Source: Asinibacterium sp. OR53 (GTDB lineage Bacteria > Bacteroidota > Bacteroidia > Chitinophagales > Chitinophagaceae). From it: a stretch of 64,000 bases of DNA. The notes below the pieces were generated by a model, which saw nothing but the letters and a program-made list of their open reading frames with translations, ran no database searches and was not told where the DNA came from. The DNA is taken from positions 2,575,220 to 2,639,219 of the forward strand of contig NZ_KI911562.1 in NCBI RefSeq assembly GCF_000515315.1. The letters are read 5' to 3'. Shown one piece after another: positions 17,059-25,951 of the stretch (the first letter of the stretch is position 1; each line of letters starts with the position of its first letter). The position numbers and the translations under genes were made by a program.

Positions 17059-19503
17059 ATGAAAAGAAGCGCATTATTTCTTGTAGGATTTGCTTTATCG
17101 GTTCAGGGTATTTTTTCCCAGGATTTAGCAGGACTTTCGAAGCATAGGATCATGCTGCCCAATGGTTGGGCGCTTACACCTGTAGGTAAAAGTTTGCGAC
17201 TGGGCGATTTGCCTTTGAACATTGCAACAAGTGCTTCCGGAAAATGGGCGGCTGTTACGAACAACGGGCAAAGCACGCAGACGATACAATTGATCAATAC
17301 CATCGATGATAAGATTTCGGACAGCATCATCATTCCGAAATCCTGGGGTGGCCTTGTTTTCAGCGAAGATGAAAAAAGCCTGTATGCATCGGGCGGAAAT
17401 GATAACTGGGTGTTGGAATATGCAATTCGTAATGGTAAATTAAGCACAGTAGATACGTTTAAACTGGGGAGCCCATGGCCGGTTAAAATATCTGTTACAG
17501 GTATTGCTGTTGATAATGCCAGGCATCTCCTTTATGCGGTAACCCAGAAAGACAATAGTTTGTATGTGGTAGATATGCGATCGCATCGTATTGTACAAAA
17601 ATTTTCGTTGGGAGCGGAAGGGTACACCTGTTTACTATCAAAAGATAAGTCCAGGTTATACATCAGTGTTTGGGGGGGAAAGAAGATGTTGATTTATGAT
17701 TGTAAAAATCAAACCTTTATCAGAACCATCCCTGTTGGCGATCATCCGAATGATATCTGTTTGAGTAAAGATGAAAAGTGGCTGTATGTGGCTAACGCAG
17801 GCGATAATACCGTATCGGTGATTGACCTGCGCAAAGGCCAGGTTACTGAAACATTGAATGCAGCACTCTTTCCTGCTTCTTTGATAGGATCTACTACCAA
17901 CAGTGTGGCTTTAAGCAAAGATGAAAAAACATTGTACGTGGCCAATGCAGATAATAATTGCATTGCAGTGTTCGATGTTAGCAAGCATGGCTCTTCGGTT
18001 TCAAAAGGGTTTATTCCCACAGGGTGGTATCCTACCTGTGTGCGTGTGGTAAACAGAAAAATTTATGTTGCCAACGGAAAGGGATTTTCTTCTTTCCCCA
18101 ACCCATATGGCCCTAACCCCGTAGGCAGGGGACAAACAGTGGTTTTACATGGAGGTGATCCTGCTCCTGCCCCGAAAGTGCAATACATTGGTGGCGGGTT
18201 GATGATGGGTACCATGAGTATTATCCCGGAACCTGCTTCCGTGCAATTGTCTGTTTATTCGCAGGCAGTTTACCAGAATACGCCTTATCGTAAAAGCAAG
18301 GAATTGAACAACGACAGCGTCAAAGCCGGTAACCCTATTCCTGCAGCGGTAGGATTGCCTTCGCCGATAAAACATGTTTTCTATATCATTAAAGAGAACC
18401 GTACGTACGACCAGGTTTTGGGCGATATAAAAGAAGGCAATGGCGACAGGAACCTTGTTTTGTTTGGAGATTCAATCACGCCCAATCAGCACGCGCTCGC
18501 GAAAGAGTTTGTTTTATTAGATAATTTTTATGTAAACGGAGAAGTGAGTTCTGATGGACATAACTGGAGTATGGGCGCCTATGCAACGGATTTCCTCGAG
18601 AAAAACTGGCCCACAAGTTATGGTGCGCGCGGTGGAACGGAAATATCGTCGGGCATGCATCCATTAGGAAATAGCAGTGTTGGGTATATATGGGACCAAG
18701 CGAACAGGTATGGCGTTACTTACCGTACTTATGGAGAGTTTGCCAACCGCGATAAAGCATATCCCTATGTTCCTGTTTTGAAAGATCATGCCAGTCCGTA
18801 TTTTGATGGAATGAATATGACCATCAGAGATACTTTAAGAGAGCGGGCATGGGAGCGTGAATTTGATTCTTTGATTGCTGCCGGCGCATTACCTCAATTG
18901 ATGACCGTTAGATTTGGTAATGACCACACCGAGGGAACCAAAGCGGGAAGACCTACTCCATTTGCGCATGTTGCCGATAATGATCTGGCTGTTGGTATGT
19001 TTATACACCACCTTAGTACAAGCAAAGTGTGGAATCAAACAGCCGTATTTATTTTGGAAGACGACGCGCAAAATGGTCCTGATCACGTAGATGCACACCG
19101 TTCGCCTGCGTATGTAGCGGGAGGATTTGTTAGAAGACAATTTGTAGATCATACCATGTATACAACAGCTTCCGTGCTTCGAACAATTGAATTGATCCTG
19201 GGTATTCCGCCCATGACGCAATACGATGCAGCAGCAGAGCCTATGTGGCGTTGTTTCTCCAATAAGCCCGACAGTTCAGTTTTTACAATTCGTTCTTGTA
19301 ATGTAAATCTCAATGATGTAAACCCATCAAACACCAAACTCGCTGCGATGTCGCAGGCATTGGATTTTTCCAAAGAAGACCTGGTAGCAGATCAGATCAT
19401 GAATGAGATAATATGGAAGGCTGTAAAAGGGGAGCGGGCGATTGTTCCATCTCCGGTTCGGGCAGCATTTCTCAAGCCGTTTAAAAAAGTGGATAACGAT
19501 TAA
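17059..19503 (+). CDS. Secreted YVTN beta-propeller + phosphoesterase (PF04185-type)
   Basis: 814 aa with a signal peptide. Residues about 45-340 form a beta-propeller of YVTN-like repeats (LSKDEKWLYVANAGDNTVSV and a second near-identical blade). Residues about 430-760 are a phosphoesterase of the acid phosphatase/phospholipase C superfamily: KENRTYDQVLGD carries the ENRxxD metal site, DGHNWSMGAY follows, and ILEDDAQ plus DHVDAHRSPAYV provide later metal ligands. The gene follows susD by 18 bp, so it is the last member of the SusCD operon and suggests that the imported nutrient is released from a phosphorylated compound. The exact substrate is unknown. Confidence 0.85.
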   Translation: MKRSALFLVGFALSVQGIFSQDLAGLSKHRIMLPNGWALTPVGKSLRLGDLPLNIATSASGKWAAVTNNGQSTQTIQLINTIDDKISDSIIIPKSWGGLVFSEDEKSLYASGGNDNWVLEYAIRNGKLSTVDTFKLGSPWPVKISVTGIAVDNARHLLYAVTQKDNSLYVVDMRSHRIVQKFSLGAEGYTCLLSKDKSRLYISVWGGKKMLIYDCKNQTFIRTIPVGDHPNDICLSKDEKWLYVANAGDNTVSVIDLRKGQVTETLNAALFPASLIGSTTNSVALSKDEKTLYVANADNNCIAVFDVSKHGSSVSKGFIPTGWYPTCVRVVNRKIYVANGKGFSSFPNPYGPNPVGRGQTVVLHGGDPAPAPKVQYIGGGLMMGTMSIIPEPASVQLSVYSQAVYQNTPYRKSKELNNDSVKAGNPIPAAVGLPSPIKHVFYIIKENRTYDQVLGDIKEGNGDRNLVLFGDSITPNQHALAKEFVLLDNFYVNGEVSSDGHNWSMGAYATDFLEKNWPTSYGARGGTEISSGMHPLGNSSVGYIWDQANRYGVTYRTYGEFANRDKAYPYVPVLKDHASPYFDGMNMTIRDTLRERAWEREFDSLIAAGALPQLMTVRFGNDHTEGTKAGRPTPFAHVADNDLAVGMFIHHLSTSKVWNQTAVFILEDDAQNGPDHVDAHRSPAYVAGGFVRRQFVDHTMYTTASVLRTIELILGIPPMTQYDAAAEPMWRCFSNKPDSSVFTIRSCNVNLNDVNPSNTKLAAMSQALDFSKEDLVADQIMNEIIWKAVKGERAIVPSPVRAAFLKPFKKVDND

Positions 19504-19547
19504 CTAAAAAATAAAAGCCGCATAATTGCGGCTTTTATTTTTTAGTT
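19502..19547. terminator. Bidirectional terminator with 21-bp perfect stem
   Basis: Arms 19502-19522 and 19527-19547 are a perfect 21-bp inverted repeat around TAAT, with GCCGCA/TGCGGC at the core and A- and T-rich outer parts. It overlaps the stop codon of the phosphoesterase gene and ends 3 bp from the tRNA-Arg 3' end, so it should terminate transcripts from both sides. Confidence 0.9.
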
Positions 19548-19550
19548 CAG

Positions 19551-19624
19551 TGAACCGGATTGGATTCGAACCAATGACCTGCTGCTTAGAAGGCAGCTGC
19601 TCTATCCAGCTGAGCTACCGGTCC
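19551..19624 (-). tRNA. tRNA-Arg (anticodon TCT)
   Basis: All four arms fold: acceptor GGACCGG/CCGGTTC (one G-T pair), D-arm GCTC/GAGC, anticodon arm GCTGC-CTTCTAA-GCAGC giving TCT, and T-arm ATTGG-TTCGAAT-CCAAT. Discriminator A. CCA is not encoded (CTG follows). It reads AGA/AGG codons. Confidence 0.95.
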
Positions 19625-19704
19625 GGATAACGTGAATCGGGCGCAAAATAAAGAAAAAAAAGCCAGCTAAAAAAACCTTACTTTGCTCTAAATCGACTGA
19701 TTGC

Positions 19705-21204
19705 ATGAGCTATAACTATTTGCCGCTCGACCGTAAATGGCTGCATTTTCAACAAGTCAAAAACCTGCTCGATTTCAACCAATTGGTTTCCATCACCTTT
19801 GATGCCCACGAAAGGATCGTCGCCTGCCGCGAATACCTCGATAAAAAAATGGCCGCCGAAAACGCCCTTTTCTATGGCATCAATACCGGCTTTGGCTTCC
19901 TGCAGAATGTAAAGATCGACGCCGGGCAAATAGAACAACTACAATACAACTTATTGGTCTCGCATGCATGCGGATTGGGCGAAGAAGTGCCCCGTGATAT
20001 CGTTAAGCTGATGCTGATGCTCAAGATCAAATCGCTCAGTTATGGCCACAGCGGCGTACAGATAGACACCGTTAAACGGTTGATGGATATGTACAACAAC
20101 GATGTGTTGCCCGTTATCTATACACAGGGATCACTCGGCGCTTCGGGAGACCTGGCGCCGCTCAGTCACCTCAGCCTGCCATTGATTGGCTTGGGTGAAG
20201 TGTATCATGAAGGCGTAAAGAAGCCAACAGCAGCAGTAATGCAGCTATTGAAATGGGAGCCTATTCACCTGCAAAGCAAAGAGGGATTGGCACTGATCAA
20301 TGGCACCCAATTCATGAGCGCTTATGGATTGTATTGTTTGAAGAAAGCAGAACACCTGCTGCAAATGGCCGACCTCGTAAGCGCACTTTCTTTCGACGCT
20401 TTCGATTGTATCACAGAACCATTCGATGAACACATCCATGCAGTGCGTGCACACAAAGGACAGGTAACAACAGCGGCACAACTACGCAAATATTTACAGG
20501 GCAGCACCATCAGCCAACGCTCCAAACAGCAGGTGCAGGACCCTTATTCTTTCCGTTGCATACCACAGGTACATGGCGCTTCCAAAGATGCCTTTGATCA
20601 TGTGTTGAATATATTCCTGCGCGAAATCAATTCCGTTACCGATAACCCCAATATATTCCCCGACGACGACCTCATTGTAAGTGGTGGTAATTTTCACGGA
20701 CAACCACTGGCGCTGGCGCTCGATTACCTGGCCATCGCCATGAGCGAGCTGGCCAATATTTCGGAAAGAAGAACTTACCAGCTTATCAGCGGTCAACGCG
20801 GACTGCCCCTTTTCCTGGTAAAAGACCCCGGATTGCATTCCGGATTCATGATACCGCAATACACGGCCGCCGGTATTGTTAGTGAGAACAAACAATTGTG
20901 TACGCCGGCATCGGTGGACAGTATTTCTTCATCCAATAACCAGGAAGACCACGTGAGCATGGGCGCCAATGCCGCTACCAAATGCCTTCGCGTAGTGCAG
21001 AATGTTGAAAAAGTATTGGCCATTGAACTGCTGAGCGCCGCACAGGCCCTGGAATTCAGGCGGCCTGCAGCCAGCTCGGCCCCTGTAGAGGATTTGGTGG
21101 CCGGTCTGCGCAAGGAAGTCAGCTTTAATAAGGAAGACCGCGTATTGCACGATGATATGACCAAAACCATCACATTCCTCAATAACTATCCGTTGCCTGC
21201 CTGA
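19705..21204 (+). CDS. hutH: Histidine ammonia-lyase
   Basis: 499 aa. The Ala-Ser-Gly that forms the MIO electrophile is at 146-148 in GSLGASGDLAPLSH. The catalytic Tyr is in YGINTGFG (57-64). The selectivity site reads SHACG (His87), which fits histidine rather than phenylalanine; tyrosine cannot be excluded from this alone. QDPYSFRC and NNQEDHVSMG complete the signature. The enzyme deaminates L-histidine to urocanate. The rest of a hut operon is absent here; a possible HutG homologue lies at 2803. Directly upstream, TTACTTTG at 19678-19685 is a near match to the -7 box. Confidence 0.9.
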   Translation: MSYNYLPLDRKWLHFQQVKNLLDFNQLVSITFDAHERIVACREYLDKKMAAENALFYGINTGFGFLQNVKIDAGQIEQLQYNLLVSHACGLGEEVPRDIVKLMLMLKIKSLSYGHSGVQIDTVKRLMDMYNNDVLPVIYTQGSLGASGDLAPLSHLSLPLIGLGEVYHEGVKKPTAAVMQLLKWEPIHLQSKEGLALINGTQFMSAYGLYCLKKAEHLLQMADLVSALSFDAFDCITEPFDEHIHAVRAHKGQVTTAAQLRKYLQGSTISQRSKQQVQDPYSFRCIPQVHGASKDAFDHVLNIFLREINSVTDNPNIFPDDDLIVSGGNFHGQPLALALDYLAIAMSELANISERRTYQLISGQRGLPLFLVKDPGLHSGFMIPQYTAAGIVSENKQLCTPASVDSISSSNNQEDHVSMGANAATKCLRVVQNVEKVLAIELLSAAQALEFRRPAASSAPVEDLVAGLRKEVSFNKEDRVLHDDMTKTITFLNNYPLPA

Positions 21205-21221
21205 GGTTGGGGCGCAAAGCT

Positions 21222-21229
21222 TAACTTTG
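21222..21229 (+). promoter_or_regulatory. -7 box for glnS
   Basis: TAACTTTG matches TAnnTTTG and ends 22 nt before the glnS ATG at 21252. No convincing -33 box. Confidence 0.5.
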
Positions 21230-21251
21230 TGGCCCTAATAGCAACACGTAT

Positions 21252-22916
21252 ATGTCAGAGGAAAGGAACCTGAATTTTATTGAAGAAATTGTAGAAGCAG
21301 ACCTGAAGAGTGGAAAACATGCATCCATCATGACCCGTTTTCCGCCTGAGCCCAACGGGTATTTGCACATTGGCCACGCCAAAAGCATTTGCCTGAATTT
21401 CGGCCTTGCTAAAAAATATGGCGGCAAAACGAACTTGCGTTTCGACGATACCAACCCTGTTACAGAAGAAACAGAATACGTAGAGAGCATCAAAGATGAT
21501 GTTCGTTGGCTGGGTTTTGAATGGGCCAATGAACGCTATGCATCTGATTATTTTGAGCAACTGTTCGAATTCGCCATCCTGCTCATCACGAAAGGACTGG
21601 CTTATGTAGATGACAGCACCAGTGATGAAATAGCCAACCAAAAAGGAACACCCACACATCCGGGTGTTGAAAACCAATACCGCAACCGCAGCACGGAAGA
21701 GAACCTCAAACTCTTCAATGAAATGCGCGATGGCAAATACAAAGACGGTGAAAAAGTATTGCGTGCCAAAATAGACATGGCCAGTCCCAATATGCACATG
21801 CGCGACCCCATTCTCTATCGCATCAAACATGCACACCATCATCGTACGGGAGACAAGTGGTGTATTTATCCCATGTACGATTTTGCACACGGACAAAGCG
21901 ATTCCATTGAAAACATCACGCACTCCATCTGTACCCTGGAGTTCATTCCGCACAGGCCCTTGTACGATTGGCTCATTGAAAAATTAGGAATATTTCCCTC
22001 ACATCAATATGAATTTGCCCGTTTGAACATGACTTATACCGTTATGAGCAAACGCAAATTGTTGCAATTGGTGAATGAAGGATATGTGAGTGGGTGGGAT
22101 GATCCCCGCATGTCTACCATCAGCGGTATGCGCAGAAGAGGGTATACGGCTGATGCCATCCGCGATTTCTGCGAAAGGATAGGAGTGGCTAAACGCGATA
22201 ACCTGATCGATGTGGGATTGCTGGAATTCTTTGTACGTGAACACCTGAACAAGATAGCATTGAGAAGGATGGTGGTCTTTGACCCACTGAGAGTGGTGAT
22301 CACCAATTATGCGCAGGAACATGAACTGTTACCCAGCGAGAACAATCCCGAGGATCCGGAAGCTGGCCACCGGGATATTCATTTCGGGAAGGAGATTTAT
22401 ATAGAGCGCGAAGACTTCATGGAAGTAGCCCCCAAAAAATATTTCAGGCTGGCACCTGGGCAAATGGTAAGACTCAAAAATGCTTATATCATCCAGTGCA
22501 ATGAAGTGATCAAAGATGCGGCAGGTAATATCACCGAACTGCATTGCACTTATATCCCCGAAAGCAAAAGCGGCGCTGATACATCGGGTATTCATGTAAA
22601 AGGCACCCTGCACTGGGTAAGCGTTGCACATGCCATCGAAGCTGAAGTGCGTTTGTACGACCGTTTGTTTAAGGTAGAAGATGTGGGCAATGCAGACGGA
22701 GATTTCAAAGACCATATCAACGCCGACTCATTGCATGTTGTGCAAAACGCGTTGGCAGAACCGGCACTGCAAAACGATCCGCCTGATGCCCGTTACCAGT
22801 TCCTGCGTAAAGGATATTACATACTGGATAGAGACAGCGCAAAAGATAAGCTTGTCTTCAACAGGACTGTTACTTTGAAAGATACCTGGGCTAAAGAAGT
22901 CAAGAAAAACAATTAA
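21252..22916 (+). CDS. glnS: Glutaminyl-tRNA synthetase
   Basis: 554 aa class I synthetase. The ATP motif is PPEPNGYLHIGHAKS (HIGH class) and the second signature is VMSKRKL (KMSKS class). FDDTNP and the anticodon-binding beta-barrels (from about residue 340) are as in GlnRS; FPPEPNGYLHIGHAKSIC is a GlnRS hallmark rather than GluRS. Its presence implies direct glutaminylation of tRNA-Gln. Full length. The next gene, tilS, is also a tRNA gene and may be cotranscribed, with an 18-bp palindrome between them. Confidence 0.96.
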   Translation: MSEERNLNFIEEIVEADLKSGKHASIMTRFPPEPNGYLHIGHAKSICLNFGLAKKYGGKTNLRFDDTNPVTEETEYVESIKDDVRWLGFEWANERYASDYFEQLFEFAILLITKGLAYVDDSTSDEIANQKGTPTHPGVENQYRNRSTEENLKLFNEMRDGKYKDGEKVLRAKIDMASPNMHMRDPILYRIKHAHHHRTGDKWCIYPMYDFAHGQSDSIENITHSICTLEFIPHRPLYDWLIEKLGIFPSHQYEFARLNMTYTVMSKRKLLQLVNEGYVSGWDDPRMSTISGMRRRGYTADAIRDFCERIGVAKRDNLIDVGLLEFFVREHLNKIALRRMVVFDPLRVVITNYAQEHELLPSENNPEDPEAGHRDIHFGKEIYIEREDFMEVAPKKYFRLAPGQMVRLKNAYIIQCNEVIKDAAGNITELHCTYIPESKSGADTSGIHVKGTLHWVSVAHAIEAEVRLYDRLFKVEDVGNADGDFKDHINADSLHVVQNALAEPALQNDPPDARYQFLRKGYYILDRDSAKDKLVFNRTVTLKDTWAKEVKKNN

Positions 22917-22921
22917 AATGG

Positions 22922-22939
22922 CTCAATTGTACAATTGAG
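22922..22939. repeat. Perfect 18-bp palindrome between glnS and tilS
   Basis: CTCAATTGTACAATTGAG equals its own reverse complement. It sits 5 bp after the glnS stop codon and 12 bp before the tilS ATG. No T-tract follows, so it is a weak terminator candidate; a regulator site or mRNA hairpin over the tilS start region are alternatives. Confidence 0.6.
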
Positions 22940-22951
22940 AATTAGCCAATA

Positions 22952-24283
22952 ATGCTGCAATCATTCAACCAACATTGGAAGAGAACCTTTCCGCACCTTA
23001 CTCCACAAAACTGCCGGCTGTTACTGGCTGTCAGTGGTGGGGTAGACAGTGTTGTATTGACTCATCTCGTGGCACAAAGCGGATTTAATTTCCGGATCGC
23101 GCATTGTAATTTTCAGTTACGGGGTGAAGAGAGCGAACGCGATGAACAATTCGTACTGGCGTTAGGTAAACAATATGGTAAAGAAGTATTGATCAGGCGA
23201 TTTGATACCGGGGCCTTCGCTTCCGCCCGTAAAATGACTATACAGGAAGCGGCGAGAGAACTGCGTTATGCATGGTTCAACACCATCCGGGAAGATAGCT
23301 GGTTGGTAACAGCGCATCATGCAGATGATAATATTGAAACGATGTTGATGCACCTGTTCCGAGGCACCGGCATCAAAGGACTTGCAGGCATACAAGCCAT
23401 ACAGGAAGAACGCGCATTGTTAAGACCGTTGCTTCCTTTCAGGAAACAAGAATTGTTGGAATACGCCCGTGAAGCTAAATTGGACTTCGTAGAAGATTCA
23501 TCCAACAGTTCAGATAAATACACCCGTAATTTTTTTCGCCATCAGTTGATTCCGGGTATCAGGGAAGTATTTCCGCAGGCGGAAGAAAATATCCTGCATA
23601 CTATTGAACACCTGAAAGAAGCTTTGCAGGTTTATGATCAATCCATACATCTGCAATTGGGCAAGCTGATAGAGAAGTATGGCAATGAAATACATATTCC
23701 CGTGCTGAAATGGAAGCAGGCTACTCCTTTGCACACGCTTACCCGGGAAATGCTCAAACCCTATGGCTTTACTACTGCTCAAACAGCAGAAGCCATCAAA
23801 TTGCTCGATGCCTCGAATGGCAGTTATTTGCAATCACCCACTCACCGGCTCATCCGCAACCGCAAATGGATGATCATTGCTGAAAATGCCAATGAACAGG
23901 CTGCACACATCATCATTGAAGAAACAGACAGTGAAGTGAGGTTTGCAGAAAAGACTTTAAAAATTCAAAGCCCCAAAATCAAAAGTCAAAATATCTCCGT
24001 TCCTTCCACTGCATCGGAAGCCTTTCTTGATGCCGCTAAGATCAGTTTCCCTTTGTTATTGCGTAAATGGAAACAAGGAGATTATTTTTACCCGCTGGGC
24101 ATGCAAAAGAAGAAAAAGCTGAGCCGCTTTTTCATTGATCTGAAATTATCTGCTACTGACAAAGAAAAAGTATGGGTGCTGGAAATGGATAAGAAAATCA
24201 TTTGGGTGATAGGATACCGGATAGACGACCGCTTTAAAATTATAGATACCACTACAGATATATTGCAATTTAAAGTAAGCTAG
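22952..24283 (+). CDS. tilS: tRNA(Ile)-lysidine synthase
   Basis: 443 aa. The PP-loop ATP pyrophosphatase motif AVSGGVDSVVLTHL is near residues 27-40. The N-type core continues with TAHHADDNIETMLMHLFRGTG, a TilS hallmark. A C-terminal domain with LLRKWKQGDYFYPLGM matches the TilS C-terminal region. The enzyme changes C34 of tRNA-Ile(CAT) to lysidine, allowing ATA decoding, and is essential in most bacteria. Confidence 0.95.
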   Translation: MLQSFNQHWKRTFPHLTPQNCRLLLAVSGGVDSVVLTHLVAQSGFNFRIAHCNFQLRGEESERDEQFVLALGKQYGKEVLIRRFDTGAFASARKMTIQEAARELRYAWFNTIREDSWLVTAHHADDNIETMLMHLFRGTGIKGLAGIQAIQEERALLRPLLPFRKQELLEYAREAKLDFVEDSSNSSDKYTRNFFRHQLIPGIREVFPQAEENILHTIEHLKEALQVYDQSIHLQLGKLIEKYGNEIHIPVLKWKQATPLHTLTREMLKPYGFTTAQTAEAIKLLDASNGSYLQSPTHRLIRNRKWMIIAENANEQAAHIIIEETDSEVRFAEKTLKIQSPKIKSQNISVPSTASEAFLDAAKISFPLLLRKWKQGDYFYPLGMQKKKKLSRFFIDLKLSATDKEKVWVLEMDKKIIWVIGYRIDDRFKIIDTTTDILQFKVS

Positions 24284-24308
24284 ATGGATGATGAAGGAAA
24301 AATTTCAC

Positions 24309-24339
24309 TTTGTTATTCGAAAATTTTCCACTACTTTTG
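24309..24339 (+). promoter_or_regulatory. Complete -33/-7 promoter of the Xre-RES module
   Basis: TTTG (24309-24312), 19 nt, then TACTTTTG (24332-24339): a full match to the Bacteroidota consensus. The ATG at 24355 is 15 nt downstream. A longer reading frame opening at TTG 24310 would begin inside this promoter and is therefore rejected. Confidence 0.8.
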
Positions 24340-24354
24340 AATCAAACTAAAGCT

Positions 24355-24765
24355 ATGGATGCGGTACGGAAGAAATTCAAAAACCTGGGATTGAAAAACA
24401 ACCTGGAAATCGTTTATTCAGCCCGTAAAGGTATTAAACCAACCATCTTCTATTCTTTTGCTGATGTAGCGAAAATGACAGAGCAAAACCTGGCAGACCT
24501 GTTACATCTTCATCCGAGAACCATTCAAAATCGGCGTAGTCAGCAGAAAAACCTTGACCCTGTAGAAGGGGAGCATTTGCTTAAGTTGATTGCCTTGTTT
24601 GTAAAAGGCGAAGAATTGTTCGGCTCCATAGATGAGTTCAATAGCTGGTTGCATAAGCCATCCTGGCAGCATAAAGAAAAGCCCAGTGAACTGCTCTCCA
24701 CTCCAGGTGGTACCGATCTGATTGCAGATGAACTTGAAAGACTTGTTCACGGGTACGCCGTATAA
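24355..24765 (+). CDS. Xre/MbcA/ParS-type antitoxin (RES-Xre module)
   Basis: 136 aa. A basic N-terminus is followed by a helix-turn-helix region (LADLLHLHPRTIQNRR near 57-72), and by an MbcA/ParS/Xre toxin-binding domain (ALFVKGEELFGSIDEFNSWL then PSELLSTPGGTDLIADELER). The last segment occludes the active site of RES toxins in known modules. It precedes the toxin gene by 11 bp, the standard antitoxin-first order, and probably autorepresses the promoter at 24309-24339. Confidence 0.9.
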   Translation: MDAVRKKFKNLGLKNNLEIVYSARKGIKPTIFYSFADVAKMTEQNLADLLHLHPRTIQNRRSQQKNLDPVEGEHLLKLIALFVKGEELFGSIDEFNSWLHKPSWQHKEKPSELLSTPGGTDLIADELERLVHGYAV

Positions 24766-24776
24766 CTGGTATTGCC

Positions 24777-25247
24777 ATGCTTGTTTATCGTATTACATTC
24801 AAGACATTCAGCTCGTCTTTATTTGCTCCTGGAATAGAGGGAAGATGGAATGGGGCTGCACGTAAAGTAGTTTATGCGGCTGAGTCCATCCCGCTGGCGT
24901 TTATGGAAAATATGATTCGCCGGAAGGGGGCAGGGTTCAATGATGATTTCCGGATCATGGTCATTGAAATTCCCGATAGCCTTGGTATTACCATTATTAC
25001 ACCCAGTGATTTAGCGGATGGTTGGAGGAATTTCCGGAATTATACAAAATGCCAGGCCATTGGCAATAAATGGTATGATGAAGGAATGACGGCAGTGTTA
25101 CAGGTACCATCGGCTGTTTTACCAGAAGCCCATAATTATGTGATGAATAGCACCCATCCAGATTTTGCAAAAATCCGATTGGTAAGTTCTATCCCGCTTA
25201 TTCCGGATGAGCGCATTGAAGACATCCTGAAAAAATATCGTCCATAG
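24777..25247 (+). CDS. RES-domain NAD+-degrading toxin
   Basis: 156 aa, normal length for RES. The family triad is visible: Arg in YRIT (R5), then GRWN with Arg23, and VVYAAES with Tyr33, Glu36 and Ser37. The late Ser sits in PSAVLPEAHNYVMN and the HPDF motif closes the domain. RES toxins phosphorolyse NAD+ and arrest growth. All expected residues are present, so it should be active and needs the antitoxin immediately upstream. Confidence 0.9.
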   Translation: MLVYRITFKTFSSSLFAPGIEGRWNGAARKVVYAAESIPLAFMENMIRRKGAGFNDDFRIMVIEIPDSLGITIITPSDLADGWRNFRNYTKCQAIGNKWYDEGMTAVLQVPSAVLPEAHNYVMNSTHPDFAKIRLVSSIPLIPDERIEDILKKYRP

Positions 25248-25261
25248 CAGGAATCATATTG

Positions 25262-25951
25262 TTACTTGCTGAAATAACCACTTACCTGCTGTAAGAAATG
25301 TCCAATCGCGTCGAAGTCAGACATGGCCCTGGAGAAAACGATCACGAATACAATACCGAAAATAGCACCCCAGAGGTGGGCAGAATGATTGATATTACCA
25401 TGCCCTTTCCTGGCCAGGTAAGCCGAAAGGATCAGGTACAACGGGCCGAATACAAAGCCCGGGATATGAAAAGGAAAAGGGAAAATACCCATACCCAAAG
25501 TAGGATATAACAAAATGCCCGCAAAGATCACGGCAGACACAGCCCCCGAAGCGCCGAGACTCCTGTAAAGATAATTGTTCCTGTTCTGCATATAAGTGGG
25601 GATCAGGCAAACGATCAACGCCAGCAGGTACATGAAAGCGTATAACAATTTTCCTTTTTCATCAAACACAGAAACAAAGGCACGCTCTACCATATCGCCA
25701 AATAGGTAGAAAGAATACATGTTGAATGCGAGGTGCATCAGATCGGCATGAATGAATCCGCTGGTAACGAAACGATACCATTGGTTCCGTTTGTTGATGG
25801 CTGTTGGATCGAAAATGAGGTCATTGATCACTTTCTCATTCGAGAAAGCGCTGAAAGAAATTACGCAGGTGAGTGCAAGAATGGCGATGGTTACGGTGAT
25901 CATAGGAGTAAGGTAAGGGTTTTGTCTTTTAGCTGTGATGGTATTTCTCAT
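25262..25951 (-). CDS. Rhomboid family intramembrane serine protease
   Basis: 229 aa with about six hydrophobic helices. The catalytic Ser lies in GASGAVSAV (GxSG, near residue 133) and the catalytic His in HSAHLWGAIFG near 190. The loop helix with FIHADLMHLAFNMYSFY (HxxxN-type) is also characteristic. The protease cuts membrane proteins within or next to a transmembrane segment; its substrate is unknown. Its start overlaps the end of rlmH by 23 bp, so the two are cotranscribed. Confidence 0.92.
   Translation of the reverse strand: MRNTITAKRQNPYLTPMITVTIAILALTCVISFSAFSNEKVINDLIFDPTAINKRNQWYRFVTSGFIHADLMHLAFNMYSFYLFGDMVERAFVSVFDEKGKLLYAFMYLLALIVCLIPTYMQNRNNYLYRSLGASGAVSAVIFAGILLYPTLGMGIFPFPFHIPGFVFGPLYLILSAYLARKGHGNINHSAHLWGAIFGIVFVIVFSRAMSDFDAIGHFLQQVSGYFSK

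Noticed and set aside
19629..19704. Riboswitch upstream of hutH
   Set aside because: The leader is too short and A-rich, and no conserved fold was seen.
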